A stretch of DNA of 64,000 bases from Rhizobium bangladeshense (GTDB taxonomy: Bacteria; Pseudomonadota; Alphaproteobacteria; Rhizobiales; Rhizobiaceae): positions 1-64,000 of the forward strand of contig NZ_CP071617.1 in the NCBI RefSeq assembly GCF_017357245.1. Direction: 5' to 3'. Positions 25,400 to 34,224 of the stretch are shown one piece after another (within the stretch, counting starts at the first letter, position 1; every line of letters starts with the position of its first letter). The notes beneath the pieces are model-generated. The model ran no database searches. It saw only the letters and a program-made list of their open reading frames with translations, and was not told the DNA's origin. The translations under genes and the position numbers were made by a program.

Positions 25400-26560
25400 A
25401 TGTCTCATCCCCTTCTCAATGCCGACGCTTCGGCCGGTCTTTTTGTCGGCCGCGTCTGGAATCCCGAGGTCGCCGGACCGAGCATTGTCACGCTTCGGGA
25501 GGGGATGCTTGTCGACATCACGTCGCGCGAGGCGCCGACGCTGAGCGCCCTCATCGAGAGGCAGGATGCCGCCGGCTTCGCCCGCGCCGCAAGCGGCAGG
25601 GCGATCGGCTCGTTGGAGGAGATCGCCGCCAACAGCAAGGGGACGCCGGATCAAGGGCGCCCCTATCTGTTGGCGCCCGCCGATCTGCAGGCTGTCAAGG
25701 CCTGCGGCGTCACCTTCGCCCAATCGATGATCGAGCGCGTCATCGAGGAAAAGGCAGCTGGCAATCCTGACCGCGCCGCTTCGATCCGTGAACGTGTCAG
25801 CACGCTGATCGGCGGCAGCCTCACCAATCTCAAGGCCGGTTCGCCGGAGGCTGCCAAGGTCAAGCAGGCCCTGATCGACGAAGGCATATGGTCGCAATAT
25901 CTCGAAGTCGGCATCGGTCCCGACGCCGAAGTCTTCACCAAGGCGCCGGTGCTGTCCTCCGTCGGCTGGGGGGCGGATGTCGGCCTGCATCCAATCTCCA
26001 CCTGGAACAATCCCGAGCCGGAGATCGTGCTCGCCGTCAGCAGCCGCGGCGAGATCAAGGGCGCGTCGCTGGGCAACGACGTCAATCTTCGAGATGTCGA
26101 AGGGCGCTCGGCGCTGCTGCTCGGCAAGGCTAAGGACAACAATGCCTCCTGCTCGATCGGTCCTTTCATCCGGTTGTTCGACGACGGTTACGGATTGGAT
26201 GAAGTGCGCAGGGCCGAACTCGACTTGAAAGTGACCGGCGAAGATGGCTTCGTGATGCATGGCAAGAGCTCGATGTCACAGATCAGCCGCGATCCGACCG
26301 ATCTCGTCAGGCAGACGCTTGGGCCGCATCATCAATATCCCGACGGCTTCATGCTCTTTCTCGGTACGCTGTTTGCTCCAACGCAGGACCGTGACGCGCC
26401 GAAGCAAGGTTTCACGCACAAGATCGGCGATGTCGTCGAGATTTCCTCGGCGGGTCTCGGCGCGCTCTTCAATACGGTGCGCCTCTCCACCGAATGCCCG
26501 CCCTGGACCTTCGGCATTGCGGCGCTGATGCGCAATCTTGCAAAGCGCGGGCTACTTTAG
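25400..26560 (+). CDS. Fumarylacetoacetate hydrolase-family protein (sugar-acid dehydratase-like)
   Basis: A 386-residue FAH-fold protein, longer than the basic 280-residue hydrolases and close in length to 2-keto-3-deoxy-sugar-acid dehydratase relatives. The metal site is visible: NPEPEIVLAV followed by GASLGNDVNLRDVEGR, then KAKDNNASCSIGPF. Members with this layout dehydrate 2-keto-3-deoxy-pentonates in non-phosphorylative arabinose or xylose routes. It is divergent from two Gfo/Idh/MocA dehydrogenases, so together they could form a short sugar-oxidation path. It converges closely with the mutase gene (11 bases). Confidence 0.82.
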   Translation: MSHPLLNADASAGLFVGRVWNPEVAGPSIVTLREGMLVDITSREAPTLSALIERQDAAGFARAASGRAIGSLEEIAANSKGTPDQGRPYLLAPADLQAVKACGVTFAQSMIERVIEEKAAGNPDRAASIRERVSTLIGGSLTNLKAGSPEAAKVKQALIDEGIWSQYLEVGIGPDAEVFTKAPVLSSVGWGADVGLHPISTWNNPEPEIVLAVSSRGEIKGASLGNDVNLRDVEGRSALLLGKAKDNNASCSIGPFIRLFDDGYGLDEVRRAELDLKVTGEDGFVMHGKSSMSQISRDPTDLVRQTLGPHHQYPDGFMLFLGTLFAPTQDRDAPKQGFTHKIGDVVEISSAGLGALFNTVRLSTECPPWTFGIAALMRNLAKRGLL

Positions 26561-26571
26561 ACCAGACTAAG

Positions 26572-28710
26572 CTACTGGTTTCGCCGTCTGCCCTGCAGGA
26601 GGTCGAGGACCGAGTTTGCCGCCTCCAGAACATTGGTGCCTGGGCCGAACACGGCTGCCACGCCGTGTTCGTGCAGGAATTCATAGTCCTGCCGCGGAAT
26701 GACGCCGCCGCAGACCACTATGATATTGTCACCCCCCTGCTCTTTCAGTCTGTCGACCAGCTGTGGCAGCAGCGTTCTGTGACCCGCCGCCAGCGACGAT
26801 ACGCCGACCACATTGACTTTTTCGCCAAGCGCCATCTCGACAGCCTCGTCAGGTGTCTGGAACAGCGGACCGGCAAGCACATCGAAGCCGATGTCTCCGA
26901 AGGCCGAGGCGATCACCTTGGCGCCACGATCGTGACCGTCTTGACCGAGCTTGGCGACCATGATTTTCGGCCGCTGCCCCATCGCTTCCGTGACCTCCAC
27001 CATGCGGGTCTTCAGCACGGCGAGTTCCGGCTCGTTGTTATAGGCCTCGCCATAGACACCCTTGATGACGACAGGTGTTGCGGCATGATCACCGAAGGCA
27101 TCGCGCATCGCATCTGAGATCTCGCCGACGGTGGCGCGGGCCCGCGCAGCCTTGACGGCGGCTTCCAGGAGGTTGCCCCTGCCGTTCCGCGCGACCTCCG
27201 CCAGAGCGCCCAGCGTCTCGCGCACCGCAGCGCCGTCGCGTCGCCGCTTGGTCTCCTCGATCCGTTTGATCTGGGCGGTGCGCACCGCGCTGTTGTCGAT
27301 CTCGAGAATGTCGATCGCCTGTTCGCTGTCGAGCCTGTAGCGATTGACGCCGACGATGACCTCCTCGCCCTTGTCGACGGCGGCCTGGCGACGCGCGGCT
27401 GCTTCCTCGATCAGCCGCTTCGGCAAACCTTCGTTGACAGCCTTCGTCATGCCGCCGAGCGCTTCCACCTCCTCGATCAGCGCCCAGGCGTTGTCGGCAA
27501 GTTCCTTCGTCAGGCTCTCGACGTAATAGGAGCCGGCCAGCGGATCGACGACCTTGGTCACGCCGGTCTCGTGCTGGAGGATCAGCTGTGTATTGCGGGC
27601 GATGCGGGCGGAGAATTCCGTCGGCAGCGCAATCGCCTCGTCGAAAGAGTTGGTGTGCAGCGACTGCGTGCCGCCGAGCACGGCCGACATCGCCTCAAAG
27701 GCCGTGCGGATGATGTTGTTGTAGGGATCCTGCTCCTGCAATGAGACGCCGGAGGTCTGGCAATGGGTGCGCAGCATCAGCGAAGATGCCTTCTTCGGCT
27801 GGAACTCCTCCATGATGCGGCTCCAGAGCAGCCGGGCAGCGCGCAACTTCGCAGCTTCCATGAAGAAGTTCATGCCGATCGCAAAGAAGAAGGAGAGCCG
27901 CCCGGCGAAATCATCGACGTTGAGACCCTTGGCGATCGCTGCCCTGACATACTCGCGACCGTCCGCCAGCGTGAAGGCAAGCTCCTGCACCAGCGTCGCA
28001 CCGGCCTCCTGCATGTGATAGCCGGAGATCGAGATCGAGTTGAATTTCGGCATCTCCCTTGCCGTATAGTCGATGATGTCGGCAACGATCCGCATCGAAG
28101 GTTCGGGCGGATAGATATAGGTGTTGCGGACCATGAACTCCTTGAGGATGTCGTTCTGTATAGTTCCCGATAGCTCGGCCCTTGGCACGCCCTGCTCTTC
28201 GCCGGCGACGATGAAGGAAGCGAGGATCGGAATGACGGCGCCGTTCATGGTCATCGAAACCGACATGTCCCCGAGCGGAATGCCGTCAAACAGGATTTTC
28301 ATGTCCTCGACGCTGTCGATTGCAACGCCCGCCTTGCCGACATCGCCTTCCACGCGGGGATGGTCGCTGTCATAACCGCGATGGGTGGCAAGATCGAAGG
28401 CGACCGACAGGCCCTTCTGGCCGGCGGCGAGATTGCGACGATAAAAGGCGTTGGATTCCTCCGCCGTCGAGAAGCCGGCATACTGGCGGATCGTCCAGGG
28501 ACGACCCGCATACATCGTCGCGCGCGGACCACGAGTAAAAGGCGCAAAACCGGGCAAGGAGCCGAGATGCGTGGCGCCTTCGAGATCCTCGGCAGTATAA
28601 AGCGGCTTGACAGCGATACCTTCCGGCGTGTGCCAGGTCAGTGTGTCGGGCGAAGCGCGCAGTTCCTTCTGCGCAAGCTCCGCCCAATCCGACAGCGTCT
28701 TCTTCGTCAT
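26572..28710 (-). CDS. scpA: Methylmalonyl-CoA mutase
   Basis: A 712-residue one-chain mutase. The ATG at 28710 is supported by GGAGGAA three bases upstream; the frame extends nine codons further without a better site. The N-terminal acyl-CoA barrel includes [20 protein letters not shown] and the C-terminal cobalamin domain has DGHDRG (about 591-596, axial His593), SSLAAGH and CGGVIP. It interconverts (R)-methylmalonyl-CoA and succinyl-CoA, linking propionyl-CoA or polyhydroxybutyrate-related acyl-CoA metabolism to the TCA cycle; in Sinorhizobium the orthologue is called bhbA. Its epimerase, carboxylase and MeaB chaperone genes are not in the window. Confidence 0.95.
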   Translation of the reverse strand: MTKKTLSDWAELAQKELRASPDTLTWHTPEGIAVKPLYTAEDLEGATHLGSLPGFAPFTRGPRATMYAGRPWTIRQYAGFSTAEESNAFYRRNLAAGQKGLSVAFDLATHRGYDSDHPRVEGDVGKAGVAIDSVEDMKILFDGIPLGDMSVSMTMNGAVIPILASFIVAGEEQGVPRAELSGTIQNDILKEFMVRNTYIYPPEPSMRIVADIIDYTAREMPKFNSISISGYHMQEAGATLVQELAFTLADGREYVRAAIAKGLNVDDFAGRLSFFFAIGMNFFMEAAKLRAARLLWSRIMEEFQPKKASSLMLRTHCQTSGVSLQEQDPYNNIIRTAFEAMSAVLGGTQSLHTNSFDEAIALPTEFSARIARNTQLILQHETGVTKVVDPLAGSYYVESLTKELADNAWALIEEVEALGGMTKAVNEGLPKRLIEEAAARRQAAVDKGEEVIVGVNRYRLDSEQAIDILEIDNSAVRTAQIKRIEETKRRRDGAAVRETLGALAEVARNGRGNLLEAAVKAARARATVGEISDAMRDAFGDHAATPVVIKGVYGEAYNNEPELAVLKTRMVEVTEAMGQRPKIMVAKLGQDGHDRGAKVIASAFGDIGFDVLAGPLFQTPDEAVEMALGEKVNVVGVSSLAAGHRTLLPQLVDRLKEQGGDNIIVVCGGVIPRQDYEFLHEHGVAAVFGPGTNVLEAANSVLDLLQGRRRNQ

Positions 28711-28840
28711 GCGTTCCTCCGGCTGCTTCACCGCCACCTTATCACTTCACAGCTGGCTGATGCGATACAGCCTTAGGACAATTGACGCAGCAAAAGCATT
28801 CACAGCCTGCCCTCCCCGCTGCAAGTCTTCCGGCTTTGAC

Positions 28841-29494
28841 CTATCTGTGATCGAGCTTGGCGACCAGCCGGTCGCCAATCCACTGAATGCCGCAGACGAG
28901 GATGATAAGGACGGCAACCACTGCAATCATGACATTGGTTTCGAAGCGCTGATAGCCATAGCGAATGGCAAGGTCGCCGAGGCCGCCGGCGCCAATCGCG
29001 CCCGCCATGGCCGAGGCGCCGATCAGCGTCACCAATGTGACGGTGAAACCGGCGACGATGCCCGGCAGCGCTTCGGGCACCAGCACTTCGCGGATGATGG
29101 TCCAGCGGTTGCCGCCCATGGCGCGCACGGCGTCGATCAGCCCACGGTCGACCTCTCGCAACGATACTTCGGCGATGCGCGCATAATAAGGTGTCGCGGC
29201 GATAGCGAGCGGCACGATGGCTGCCCCGGTGCCGAGAGCGGTGCCGACGATCAGCCGCGTCAGCGGGATCAAGGCCACTAGCAGGATGATGAATGGCACC
29301 GAGCGGAAGCCGTTTATGACGGCGCCGAGAAGGCGGTTGATCCAGAGGTTTTCGGCTATGCCGCCGCGCGCCGTCACAACCAGCGCAAGACCGAGCGGCA
29401 AGCCGGCGACGAGCGAGATCACCCCCGAGGCGACGGTCATCAGGACCGTCTCCCAAAGGGAGCGAAGAAGCAGTTCAAACATGATCGGCGTCAT
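28841..29494 (-). CDS. metI: Methionine ABC transporter permease
   Basis: A 217-residue membrane protein with five helices and the MetI EAA region (LIDAVRAMGGNRWTIIREVLVPEALPGI). The ATG at 29494 follows a GAGGT box at seven to eight bases; a TTG two codons earlier and an ATG at 29482 are alternatives. The gene overlaps the end of metN. It forms the homodimeric channel of the D/L-methionine importer. The binding protein and ATPase precede it in the same operon. Confidence 0.92.
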   Translation of the reverse strand: MTPIMFELLLRSLWETVLMTVASGVISLVAGLPLGLALVVTARGGIAENLWINRLLGAVINGFRSVPFIILLVALIPLTRLIVGTALGTGAAIVPLAIAATPYYARIAEVSLREVDRGLIDAVRAMGGNRWTIIREVLVPEALPGIVAGFTVTLVTLIGASAMAGAIGAGGLGDLAIRYGYQRFETNVMIAVVAVLIILVCGIQWIGDRLVAKLDHR

Positions 29495-30563
29495 AACCAA
29501 GCACCTCTACCCGGGCAGACCGGGACGTCAAAAACTGTTCGACCTTTCCGGCGAGCGCTGGATCGCGGCTGGGAACGGCGATGAAGAACCGCGCCACCGG
29601 CTGGTTCTGGATGTGATCGATGCCGCCATGCACGAGACGGAAGGAATGCGGCAGTGCCGCGGAGAGTTCGGCAAAGAGAGCCCCCTGCGCTTCAGGGCCG
29701 GCGAGATCGACGCTGAGGATCGCTTCGCTTCCTCCGGTGGCCGAAAGCCGGGCGGCGATGTGGCCGGGAAGCTGTGGGCGGATACCACCAAGCAGGCTCC
29801 TGGTGATCGCTTGCTGCGGATTGGCGAAGACCGACCAGACCTGCCCTTCCTCGACGATCCGCCCGGCATCGATGACCGCGACGCGATCCGCAATGCCTCG
29901 CACCACTTCCATCTCGTGGGTGATCAGTAAGATCGTCAGTCCGAGCTTACGGTTTATGTCCCTGAGTAGAGCCAGGATCGATCGAGTAGTTTCCGGATCG
30001 AGCGCCGATGTCGCCTCGTCGGACAACAGCAACGCCGGCCGTGCCGCAAGCGCGCGCGCAATGCCGACGCGTTGCTTCTGGCCGCCGGAGAGCGATCCGG
30101 GATAGGCCTTCGCCTTGTCGGCTAGGCCGACGAGGTCAAGCAGCTCATGCGCCCGCTTCAGGCGCTCGACCTTGGCAACGCCCTCGATTTTCAGCGGCAG
30201 CGCGACGTTTTCCTCGACCGTCTTGGCGGACAGCAGATTGAAATGCTGGAAGATCATGCCGATGCGGCGGCGCAGCGGCTGCAGTTCCTGCTCCTGAAGC
30301 CCGGTGATATCGCGGCCTTCGATCCGGATCTCGCCGCTGTCGGCGCGCTCCAGCCCGTTCAGGCAGCGGATCAGCGTCGATTTGCCGGCGCCGCTGCGAC
30401 CGATAATGCCGAGGATTTCGCCCCTCTTCACCCGCAACGAAATACCGTCGAGCGCAGCCGTGGCTCCGAACCGACGCTTCACGTCGACAAGTCTCACCAC
30501 CTCTTCGGCCGTGGCCGCCTGCGGATCTGTCTCGACCGCCGTGGTGGAAACAAACGAATTCAT
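29475..30563 (-). CDS. metN: Methionine ABC transporter ATP-binding protein
   Basis: A 362-residue ATPase with Walker A in GIIGRSGAGKSTLIRCLNG, signature SLSGGQKQRVG, Walker B LLLSDEATSALDP and H-loop ITHEM. After about residue 270 comes the C-terminal ACT-like domain of MetN (VDLAGPEAQGALFAELS), which binds methionine and inhibits transport when the pool is high. It has a 20-residue N-terminal extension compared with E. coli MetN. AAGGAA lies seven bases before the ATG. A strong hairpin separates it from metQ. Confidence 0.93.
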   Translation of the reverse strand: MNSFVSTTAVETDPQAATAEEVVRLVDVKRRFGATAALDGISLRVKRGEILGIIGRSGAGKSTLIRCLNGLERADSGEIRIEGRDITGLQEQELQPLRRRIGMIFQHFNLLSAKTVEENVALPLKIEGVAKVERLKRAHELLDLVGLADKAKAYPGSLSGGQKQRVGIARALAARPALLLSDEATSALDPETTRSILALLRDINRKLGLTILLITHEMEVVRGIADRVAVIDAGRIVEEGQVWSVFANPQQAITRSLLGGIRPQLPGHIAARLSATGGSEAILSVDLAGPEAQGALFAELSAALPHSFRLVHGGIDHIQNQPVARFFIAVPSRDPALAGKVEQFLTSRSARVEVLGYDADHV

Positions 30564-30585
30564 GTGCTTTTCCTTACAAACACCG

Positions 30586-30621
30586 AAGGCGGCCCGGGCA
30601 AAGGAACGCCCGGACCGCCTT
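30586..30621 (-). terminator. Strong hairpin between metQ and metN
   Basis: Arms 30586-30599 and 30608-30621 pair over 14 positions with one mismatch and an eight-base loop. Lacking a T-run, it is likely a processing or stability element that favours metQ mRNA. Confidence 0.6.
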
Positions 30622-30653
30622 CCGGCAGGCCTTAACCCCGGCCTACTCTTGGA

Positions 30654-31493
30654 TCAATAGGCGCTCAGACCCGTTCCCTTGTAAACCTTATCGAACTCGG
30701 CCTTGACCGTATCGTTCTGGTAGGAAGACACAAGCGTCTTGACCCAGTCCGCACCCTTGTTCTCTTCCTTGACAGCGATGAAGTTGCGGTACGGATTGTC
30801 GGCGATCGGCTCCTGTGCAATGCGCTCGGCCGGTGAAAGACCACTCTTCAGCGCCCAGTCGGTGTTGACGACACCCGCATCAAGATCGTCGATCGAACGC
30901 CCGACGATGCCGGCATCGAGCTCCTTGATCTCGATCTTCTTCGGGTTCTCGGTAACGTCGGCAACGGTCGCAAGAATGCCGGTGCCGTCCTTCAGCTTGA
31001 TAAGGCCTTCATTCTGCAGAACGCGCAGTGCCCGGCCTTCATTCGAGGGATCGTTTGGAACGCCGATGACGGCGCCTTCCGGGATCTCGGCGACGGACTT
31101 GTACTTTTTGGTGTAGAGGCCAATCGGCCAAACGCCGGTATAACCAACGGGAACGATATGGTAGCCGTGCTGCTGGATCTGGTTGTCGAGATAGGGCTGG
31201 TGCTGGAAGGCATTGGCGTCGATTTCGCCACGCTCCAGCGCTTCGTTCGGCTGCGTATAATCGTTAAAGATAACGGTTTCGATCTTGAGGCCCTTCTTGG
31301 CCGCCTCGCTCGTGACCACCCGCCAGACATCCTCATCTTCGCCGGCCATGATGCCGACCTTGATCGACTTGTCCTCAGCAAAGGAAGGCGCGGGTGCCGC
31401 GAAGGTAAAAAGTGTAGCTGCGGAAACAGCGACGGCGGCAAGAGCCGCGCGGCGCGAAAGGTGGAGGCCGTGTAGATTTTTGTTCTTGGTCAT
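30654..31493 (-). CDS. metQ: MetQ/NlpA-family methionine-binding protein
   Basis: A 279-residue binding protein. The mature part (KSIKVGIMAGEDEDVWRVV, then GEIDANAFQHQPYLDNQI) is typical of MetQ/NlpA. Unlike enteric MetQ the leader has no lipobox cysteine; instead it has HLSRRAALAAVAVSAATLF and ends PSFA, which resembles a twin-arginine signal, so the protein may be soluble in the periplasm and perhaps Tat-exported. The ATG at 31493 is chosen over an upstream in-frame ATG that would give an unusually long leader. It is the first gene of metQ-metN-metI. Confidence 0.9.
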   Translation of the reverse strand: MTKNKNLHGLHLSRRAALAAVAVSAATLFTFAAPAPSFAEDKSIKVGIMAGEDEDVWRVVTSEAAKKGLKIETVIFNDYTQPNEALERGEIDANAFQHQPYLDNQIQQHGYHIVPVGYTGVWPIGLYTKKYKSVAEIPEGAVIGVPNDPSNEGRALRVLQNEGLIKLKDGTGILATVADVTENPKKIEIKELDAGIVGRSIDDLDAGVVNTDWALKSGLSPAERIAQEPIADNPYRNFIAVKEENKGADWVKTLVSSYQNDTVKAEFDKVYKGTGLSAY

Positions 31494-31828
31494 TTTTATC
31501 CCGTCTGACTGAATGAGGCCGAACGCCCCGAGCCGGCTGATCATGGCAAACGTCTGGATCGCGGGCGAAGCAAGAATGTCTGATGTTAAGGAAAGGTCGG
31601 GAAAACTCTTGCCCCGCCATCGAAGCCGGCAGCATAAATTTCCATCAAATTTATGGATTAATTGCGGCTTATAAGCACCCTCTCATAAAGGACAGCCTCC
31701 GCGGCGCCGTTTTCAACCACGGCGGCCTCTTCACTCGGCAGCGACAAGCGCTTGAACGGAAGAGAAGCGACAGCTCACCGATCACTTCTCCGATCCGCTT
31801 CGAAAGCGGGCTATCACGGGCATAGGCC
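31494..31828. promoter_or_regulatory. Region upstream of metQ
   Basis: About 335 bases between metQ and the MFS gene, both on the minus strand. It must contain the metQ promoter. I looked for a SAM-II-like element, which often precedes methionine genes in alphaproteobacteria, and did not find a convincing match. The plus-strand frame at 31583-31825 has no ribosome site or recognisable product. Confidence 0.4.
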
Positions 31829-33034
31829 TCAGGCCGATTTCTGCTTCGGGATTCGCGGCAGGAAGACCGTCAGCAAGCCGAGCAGCGGCAGGTAGGAGCA
31901 GATGCGGTAAACGAAGGCAATACCGTGAGTGTCGGCAAAATCGCCGAGCAGCGCAGCCCCTAGCCCGCCTGCCCCGAAGGCAAAGCCGAAAAATACGCCG
32001 GCGATCAGCCCGACGCGGCCAGGCACTAGCTCCTGCGCGAATACAACTATCGCGGAAAAGGCGGACGCGAAGACAAGACCGATGACGATGCTGAGCACGC
32101 CGGTCCAGAAAAGGTTGGCATAGGGCAGCAGCAAGGCGAAGGGAATAACGCCGAGGATCGAAAACCAGATGACGAAACGGGCACCGAAGCGATCGCCTAT
32201 CGGCCCGCCGAGGAAGGTGCCGACGGCGACCGAGCCGAGGAACAGGAAAAGCATCAGCTGCGCCTGCTGCACGCTGAGTTCAAACCTGTCGATGACATAG
32301 AAGGTGAAGTAGCTCGACACGCTCGCCATGTAGACGTTTTTCGTCGCCGTCAGCAGCACCAGGATCAGCAGTGCCCAGACGACCCGGTTCTGCGGCAGCG
32401 GCAGAATTCGGCTGACGGCGGGTCTGCTGGCGTTTTGACGCCTGTGGTTCATATACCAGCTGCCTACCCAGCTCAGCACGAGCATGCCGACCATGGCGAT
32501 GACAGAAAGCCAGGAGACGCTATGCTGCCCGAGTGGCAAGACGATGAAGGCGGCGAGCAGCGGACCGATCGCCTGGCCGGCATTGCCGCCGACCTGGAAA
32601 AAGGACTGTGCGAAACCGTGGCGGCCGCCGGATGCAAGACGGGCCACCCGCGAGGCTTCCGGATGGAAGACGGCCGAGCCAAAGCCAATCAGGCTGGCCG
32701 CGACCAGCAGCAGCGCGAAACTGCCGGCATTGCCGAGCAGAATGAGACCGCAAAAGGTACTCGCCATGCCGATCGGCAGGGAATAGGGCATCGGCCAGCG
32801 ATCGGTGACAATGCCGACCGCCGGCTGCAGCAGAGACGCGGTGACCTGGAACGTCATGGTCAGAAGGCCGATCTGCACAAAATCGAGATCGTAGTTCGCC
32901 TTGAACAGTGGGTAGAGCGAGGCGAGCAGCGACTGCATGATGTCGTTAAGCATGTGGCAGAAGCTGACCGCGACCAGAACAGACATGGTTGTCTTTTCGA
33001 AACGGGGTGCGCCCTCGGCAACCGTTGCCATCAT
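31829..33034 (-). CDS. MFS transporter, fosmidomycin-resistance (Fsr) type
   Basis: A 401-residue protein with about twelve membrane helices. The N-terminal HMLNDIMQSLLASLYPLFK is the hallmark of the Fsr/fosmidomycin-efflux subgroup, and the loop GFGSAVFHPEASRVARLASGGRHG agrees. The second half has the GGPIGDRFGAR loop between helices, the usual MFS motif A. It is likely an inner-membrane drug or metabolite exporter. It is a single gene with no adjacent regulator on the same strand. Confidence 0.88.
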   Translation of the reverse strand: MMATVAEGAPRFEKTTMSVLVAVSFCHMLNDIMQSLLASLYPLFKANYDLDFVQIGLLTMTFQVTASLLQPAVGIVTDRWPMPYSLPIGMASTFCGLILLGNAGSFALLLVAASLIGFGSAVFHPEASRVARLASGGRHGFAQSFFQVGGNAGQAIGPLLAAFIVLPLGQHSVSWLSVIAMVGMLVLSWVGSWYMNHRRQNASRPAVSRILPLPQNRVVWALLILVLLTATKNVYMASVSSYFTFYVIDRFELSVQQAQLMLFLFLGSVAVGTFLGGPIGDRFGARFVIWFSILGVIPFALLLPYANLFWTGVLSIVIGLVFASAFSAIVVFAQELVPGRVGLIAGVFFGFAFGAGGLGAALLGDFADTHGIAFVYRICSYLPLLGLLTVFLPRIPKQKSA

Positions 33035-33374
33035 ATCTCTCCTGCACAGGCACGATCTGTGCCGCGTCGTTTCAATGGATTATGGGCGATCGGGGCTGGC
33101 GAGACTGTCGAGCGGCGGTCGCTGCGAAACATTTAACGCAAGCCTGGCAAGAATCACCAGCCCGGTTTGGCCACGATCGGTACGGCTTTTGTTTGATTTG
33201 TCCACCGTCGACCGCTCTTGCGGCGGTGGCCATCTGTCGGATGGGGGTTTTCATATCACAGTCAGCCGGCATCATCGCATATGTGCTATGCTATATGAAA
33301 ACAGCCATGGAAAACTGCTTACAGGGATACTACAGCTGCGCTGATGTAAATCCGATCGAGGCTGAAAACACGCG
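33035..33374. promoter_or_regulatory. Divergent region between MFS and XRE genes
   Basis: About 340 bases between two divergent genes. It should carry both promoters. AT-richer sequence occurs near 33260-33300 upstream of the XRE gene. No gene or clear operator palindrome was recognised. Confidence 0.4.
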
Positions 33375-33827
33375 ATGAATGTCAAGACACCGAATGCCAT
33401 AGACAGCTACGTCGGCGCGCGTATCAGAACACGCCGACAGTTGCTTGGAATGAGCCAGGAGCGGCTTGCCGAGCAGATCGGGGTGACCTTTCAGCAAGTT
33501 CAGAAATACGAAAAGGGCATCAATCGCATCGGCGCGAGCCGTCTGCAGCGAATAGCCGAAGTCCTTCACACCTCACCGAGCTTCTTCTTCGAGCAGAACG
33601 AGTCCGAGCCCTTGAGCCTGCAGGGGTTGGATCTGCCGGAGAATGCCGATCCGGTCGCTCAATTCCTGCGAACGAAAGAGGGATTGGTGCTTAACCGCGC
33701 ATTTCTGAAGATTGCCGATCGCGATATTCGTGAGACGATCATCGCATTGGTGAAAGCGATGGCGCAAGCGGAAAGCGGCCTGACATTGACTTCGATGACA
33801 GATGTCAACCGTCGGCCTCTCGAGTAA
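33375..33827 (+). CDS. XRE-family transcriptional regulator
   Basis: A 150-residue protein with a HTH_3 domain at about 13-68: IRTRRQLLGMSQERLAEQIGVTFQQVQKYEKG. The C-terminal part is short and helical, a layout common in rhizobial regulators of the PraR/SinR-like type. Codon usage matches the surroundings. It lies 400 bases upstream of repA on the same strand. A role in control of repABC is possible but not indicated by any shared motif seen. A hairpin overlapping its stop codon (33811-33840) may end transcription. Confidence 0.88.
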   Translation: MNVKTPNAIDSYVGARIRTRRQLLGMSQERLAEQIGVTFQQVQKYEKGINRIGASRLQRIAEVLHTSPSFFFEQNESEPLSLQGLDLPENADPVAQFLRTKEGLVLNRAFLKIADRDIRETIIALVKAMAQAESGLTLTSMTDVNRRPLE

Positions 33828-33840
33828 CTGGCAGGCCGAC
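33811..33840 (+). terminator. Possible terminator of XRE gene
   Basis: Perfect eight-base arms GTCGGCCT (33811-33818) and AGGCCGAC (33833-33840) around the stop codon, with only a weak TGTTCT after it. Moderate to low support. Confidence 0.35.
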
Positions 33841-34224
33841 TGTTCTCGTGGGAGCTGAGGCTTGATTGATCTGGCAAGTCGCGGCTAGTCGACCAGACCC
33901 GCGCGCCTTACCGTTGCGCGCCTGAGGCTCAAACCACGCTGAGGAGCTGGCGCCTCGCGGCTGCGGCTTGCTACAAGGCGCTTTGCACGCCCGACATTTT
34001 CGATTCGGATTATTATGTCGCCTGATCTCGTCGATTCGGGCGGTGAATGTGCGATTAGCGCACCGGGCCGGCGACACGAACGCCCTCGCAAGCGCTTGAA
34101 ATAGATTGGGACAACCTCCTGATAGGATCTTGTTAACCCTATTTGCCTTGCCACTCCTCCAGAATCGGGGCTAAATGCGGTTTCACGGCGCGTAGAGCTT
34201 TTAAATCGCATTTTCGAGATTTCC
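33828..34224. promoter_or_regulatory. repABC upstream region
   Basis: About 400 bases before repA with no supported gene. The last 150 bases become AT-richer (for example around 34105-34150 and 34195-34225) and must hold the repABC promoter and probably the RepA/RepB-controlled operator. No confident -35/-10 pair was assigned. Open frames on the minus strand here look like chance frames. Confidence 0.5.

Noticed and set aside
31494..31640. SAM-II riboswitch upstream of metQ
   Set aside because: Expected from biology, but no sequence matching the conserved pseudoknot segments could be recognised by eye.
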